From Tumebacillus amylolyticus (lineage in GTDB: Bacteria > Bacillota > Bacilli > Tumebacillales > Tumebacillaceae): 64,000 nucleotides of DNA. Where the stretch lies: the NCBI RefSeq assembly GCF_016722965.1, contig NZ_JAEQNB010000001.1:124001-188000 (forward strand), in the 5' to 3' direction. Position numbers and translations under genes: made by a program. Position 1 is the stretch's first letter. Each line of letters begins with the position of its first letter. The notes beneath the pieces were generated by a model that ran no database searches, was not told where the DNA came from, and saw nothing but the letters and a program-made list of their open reading frames with translations. Shown piece after piece: positions 61,351 to 64,000 of this stretch.

Positions 61351-61370
61351 GAGAAAGGGAGGTACAGCAA

Positions 61371-62597
61371 ATGAATCAAAAACAGGCATGGCGTCGCATC
61401 TTGGTCACATCTCTTGTGGGCATGGGGGTCATCGGACTTCTCGGCCCGTCTACTCTCGCAGGAGCCTCTGTGAATTCGAAAGGATCTGTTCCTATGAAGG
61501 CAACCAGCGTTGACACCAAAACATTTCGTGAAATCTCCGACTTCTCCGGCGGCACACACGCGGGAGTGACAGTTTCAGCAAATGGACTCACGCTCGATAC
61601 CAGCGCCCTGCTCTCCGGCACCGACACGCTCGGTCGCTACAACGGCGGCGCGTACCAATACGGGCAGTACACGTCCGACGTGATTCCGGTCAATTTCAAA
61701 GAAGCGATTGCTTCGATTCAAGCGAACACCGCTCCGGGCACGTGGACCGAAGTGGAACTGAGCGCTGAAGTGGACGGCGTCTGGTCGAAATGGTACAGCA
61801 TGGGGGTCTGGCTGGAAGGCAGTCAACCGTTCAAACGCCATTCGGTCAACGGCCAAGGCGATACGGTCGGCACGGTCTACACCGACACCCTCTCTCTGAA
61901 AAAAGCGGCCACCGCTGTGCGTGCCCGCGTCACGCTGTTCACAACTGATCCGACTGCAACGCCGTCTGTTCGCGACTTGGGCATTACGTTTGCAAACGGT
62001 ACAGATACGGCGGGAGCAGTCCCGAGTACCGGCCTCGTCAGCGACTTGGCGGTGCCCAAACGCTCGCAGATGGTCTTCCCGAACGGCGGCGAAGTGTGGT
62101 GCTCTCCGACTTCGACGTCGATGGTGATGGCGTATTGGTCGAATCTGACGGGCAACGCGGCTTGGAACCAGACCGTGCCGACGGTTGTGAACGGGGTTTG
62201 GGATTACACGTACAACGGCGGCGGCAACTGGCCGTTCAACACGAACTACGCGTCTTCGTTCGGACTGGTCGGGAAAGTGGCACGGATGAGTTCGCTGGCA
62301 GAAATTGAGCAGTGGACGAATGCAGGCGTGCCTGTCATCGTCTCCATCGCTTATAAAAAAGGCCAGTTGGATAACTCCCCGATTCCGAGCTCGGCCGGGC
62401 ATCTTTTGGTGGTTCGTGGGTTCGATGCAGCGGGGAATGTCCTGACGAACGACCCGGCCGCAGCGTCTGATGACAAAGTCGGCATCACGTACAATCGTCT
62501 GCAATTTGAACAATGCTGGCTCGGCAATTCCAACGGCACCACCTACCTGATCTACCCGCAAGGCTGGGCAGTTCCGTCCACCAACGGGCACTGGTAA
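61371..62597 (+). CDS. Secreted C39-like cysteine peptidase
   Basis: This 408-residue protein has a signal peptide (ending about residue 32), an N-terminal beta-rich domain, and a C-terminal Peptidase_C39-like domain starting at LAVPKRSQMVFPNGG. The catalytic Cys is in GEVWCSPTSTSMVMAYW, His in SSAGHLLVVRGFD and Asp in LTNDPAA. Related secreted proteins occur in Bacillota; substrates are unknown. AAAGGGAGG precedes ATG 61371. It is a single-gene unit. Confidence 0.88.
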   Translation: MNQKQAWRRILVTSLVGMGVIGLLGPSTLAGASVNSKGSVPMKATSVDTKTFREISDFSGGTHAGVTVSANGLTLDTSALLSGTDTLGRYNGGAYQYGQYTSDVIPVNFKEAIASIQANTAPGTWTEVELSAEVDGVWSKWYSMGVWLEGSQPFKRHSVNGQGDTVGTVYTDTLSLKKAATAVRARVTLFTTDPTATPSVRDLGITFANGTDTAGAVPSTGLVSDLAVPKRSQMVFPNGGEVWCSPTSTSMVMAYWSNLTGNAAWNQTVPTVVNGVWDYTYNGGGNWPFNTNYASSFGLVGKVARMSSLAEIEQWTNAGVPVIVSIAYKKGQLDNSPIPSSAGHLLVVRGFDAAGNVLTNDPAAASDDKVGITYNRLQFEQCWLGNSNGTTYLIYPQGWAVPSTNGHW

Positions 62598-62612
62598 GAA
62601 ATCGCATAAAAA

Positions 62613-62647
62613 AGAAAACGGAGCCGCGATGCGCGGGTCCGTTTTTT
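62613..62647 (+). terminator. Intrinsic terminator
   Basis: AAAACGGA-CCGCG pairs with CGCGG-TCCGTTTT followed by further T. Confidence 0.88.
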
Positions 62648-62691
62648 TCTGCGTGCTTATGGCTACACCGTATGGTAAAGAGGTGATCCGT

Positions 62692-63570
62692 GTGAGCGCA
62701 GAGGAAGTTCAACCTGTGATGGGCGTGTTGACGGAGACGGAGATTCGGGAAGGGCTGACGAGCGGGGAGGTTGTGATCTGGCCGTTTGAGGAGGGAAAGT
62801 TGACTCCGGCGGGATATGATTTGACACCCTCGGAGTTTGTTTATTCGCTGAACTCAAGGTTGCTGGTGCCGGTGGTTCATGAAGGGCGGGAGAAGTTTTG
62901 TTGGGTGGAGGCGCAGGATACGGTATTGGTTTTGACTCGCGAGGCTGTGCGGATTCCTCGCTATATCGCCGGGACGCTGATGTCGAAGGCGAGTGTGACG
63001 GCGGTGGGGTTTGGGCATTTTTCGATGGCGTTGGATGCGGAGTGGCAAGGACCTCTGCTTTTGGCGTTGACGAATCCGACGGGGCGGCGGTTGAAGTTGC
63101 CTTTTGTGACGGTCGGTGAAGGTGGGGAGATTCGGGAGCATACGATTGCTGCTCTTCGGTTTGATTTGATTCGGTCGTTTATGGGGATGCCGGGGGTGGA
63201 GCGGGAGTCTCGGTTGCGAATCCCGGGGGTGGGGGAGAAGGGTGTTCTTGAGGAATGCTTGCAGGGGATTGCGGAGATCGATTTTTCGTCGGGGCAGGTG
63301 GAGTCGGGGAGGTTTGATGCAGAGGGGTTTAAGCGGAATTATGAGGAGGCGTTGAAGAGGATTCGGTTTTTTACGGAGCGGGGGCATAAGGTGTCCGGCG
63401 AGGTTTTGGGGAGGAGGCGGTGGATCGGGATTGGGAGGGAGGTTGGGTTTGGGGGGTGTTTGGTGGGGGTGGTTTGTTATATGGGGTATCAGGCGGTGGC
63501 GTTTGGGGACTTTACGTTTTTAGCGTTTGGGGGGTTGTTGTTGGGGGTATTGGCGTTTGGGAAGAGGTAG
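62692..63570 (+). CDS. Membrane-anchored dCTP-deaminase-like protein
   Basis: This 292-residue protein has an N-terminal dUTPase/dCTP-deaminase fold (AGYDLTPSEFVYS, VLVLTREAVRIPRYIAGTLMSKASVTAVGF, DAEWQGPLLLALTN). Where Dcd has the catalytic Glu (VLEFYN in E. coli), this protein has LLALTN, so deaminase activity is doubtful. The last 50 residues form two membrane helices, which normal Dcd proteins lack. Codons in the last third are unusually G-rich. GTG 62692 follows AAAGAGGTGATCC. Function unknown. Confidence 0.8.
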   Translation: MSAEEVQPVMGVLTETEIREGLTSGEVVIWPFEEGKLTPAGYDLTPSEFVYSLNSRLLVPVVHEGREKFCWVEAQDTVLVLTREAVRIPRYIAGTLMSKASVTAVGFGHFSMALDAEWQGPLLLALTNPTGRRLKLPFVTVGEGGEIREHTIAALRFDLIRSFMGMPGVERESRLRIPGVGEKGVLEECLQGIAEIDFSSGQVESGRFDAEGFKRNYEEALKRIRFFTERGHKVSGEVLGRRRWIGIGREVGFGGCLVGVVCYMGYQAVAFGDFTFLAFGGLLLGVLAFGKR

Positions 63571-63589
63571 TGTGGGGGCTGGGTGGTGC

Positions 63590-63687
63590 CAACCTCCGGG
63601 CGGGCATGTTGTTCCTCCGCTCAAACAACCCCTTCGAGGACTCCAGGGGAAACTCGCTCCCCGAACAACACGCCCGCCCTCCGGTTG
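63590..63687. repeat. Large imperfect inverted repeat
   Basis: Two 25-bp arms (63590-63614 and 63663-63687) pair except for a 4-bp block and one G-T position. The loop of about 48 nt contains a nested CCCCT/AGGGG stem. It lies between convergent genes and has no T-run. Confidence 0.8.
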
Positions 63688-63731
63688 CATCGCCATGTGC
63701 CCGACGATGGGAAAAGCAAATCTTTTGAGTG

Positions 63732-63761
63732 AAAAAAAGCCCCGCTAGGCGGGGGCTTTTA
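63732..63761. terminator. Bidirectional intrinsic terminator
   Basis: A7GCCCCG-CT pairs with GCGGGGGCTTTT between the dCTP-deaminase-like gene and the convergent SDR gene. Confidence 0.85.
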
Positions 63762-64000
63762 GCGTTGAAAACCGCCTTCGGAGTGGATGATTTGGCCGGT
63801 GATCCAGGCGGCTTCGTCGGTGGCGAGGAAGGCGATCAGGCGCGCGGCGTCTTCGGGTTTGCCGATTCGGTTGAACGGGAATTGCGGGAGTAACGCTTTT
63901 TCGAGGTCGGGTGTCATCCAGCCCGTGTCGGTAGGACCGGGGTTGACGGCGTTGATGGTGATTCCCTTTTGGGCAAGCGGCGGCGCAAGCGTCGTCGTGA
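63759..64000 (-). CDS. SDR-family oxidoreductase (5' end cut by window)
   Basis: Only the C-terminal 80 residues are present. They read GITINAVNPGPTDTGWM, then GKPEDAARLIAFLATDEAAWITGQIIHSEGGF and the stop at 63759-63761. This is the normal end of a classical short-chain dehydrogenase (the NAVNPGPTDT segment and the GGF terminus). The substrate cannot be inferred. Confidence 0.92.
   Translation of the reverse strand, partial: TTTLAPPLAQKGITINAVNPGPTDTGWMTPDLEKALLPQFPFNRIGKPEDAARLIAFLATDEAAWITGQIIHSEGGFQR

Overview
The window is about 55% G+C with compact operons, strong Shine-Dalgarno sites and many intrinsic terminators. YheC/D, DUF1659/DUF2922, futalosine menaquinone genes, holin-like type I toxins and PAS sporulation-type kinases point to a spore-forming Bacillota bacterium. 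Tumebacillus or another Alicyclobacillaceae member is my best guess from protein flavour; no database was searched.

The left part (1-12,100) holds a secreted protein fragment, a two-component pair, a cupin and a PhnA-like protein, then the main discovery: an apparently undescribed RiPP locus. A 96-residue precursor (9370-9660, minus) consists of a 24-residue leader and six perfect copies of TVPTQNTNNNVC. It heads an operon with an MFS exporter, TldD and TldE proteases, an EpiD-like cysteine decarboxylase and a radical SAM/SPASM enzyme. A cobalamin-type radical SAM protein is divergent. Every repeat, and the protein itself, ends in Cys, the residue EpiD-type flavoproteins act on.

The middle part (12,200-30,900) holds a triple-PAS kinase, a short secreted peptide, a lyase, a complete type I toxin-antitoxin locus (15,550-15,960), GlnRS, an ABC exporter with a two-component system, an Old Yellow Enzyme paralogue, DoxX, an SSS symporter with its DUF3311 partner, and a TPP riboswitch in front of an NCS2 permease. 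A FrnE/DsbA-like gene (28695-29342) has an in-frame TGA in place of the first Cys of CPFC, followed by a SECIS-like hairpin.

From 30,900 to 43,300 come LuxE, LuxC and SDR genes, mqnB and mqnD, and an operon of a YedE-type putative selenium transporter, a TusA-like gene whose catalytic Cys is also TGA with a SECIS-like hairpin, and a DUF1284-CHY zinc-finger fusion. Two independent Cys-to-TGA genes beside YedE argue that this organism makes selenocysteine. A heterodimeric ABC exporter follows, then a second toxin-antitoxin copy whose toxin has been deleted while its RNA parts remain.

The right part (43,300-64,000) has an orphan PRD regulator with EIIA, a second Old Yellow Enzyme, a dehydrogenase, YheC/D, PanD, catalase, a MarR-MMPL pair, small DUF1659/DUF2922 proteins, a Fur-box-controlled divergon (PepSY-TM and EfeOBU iron uptake), a secreted C39-like peptidase, a membrane-anchored dCTP-deaminase-like protein lacking the catalytic Glu, and the end of an SDR gene.
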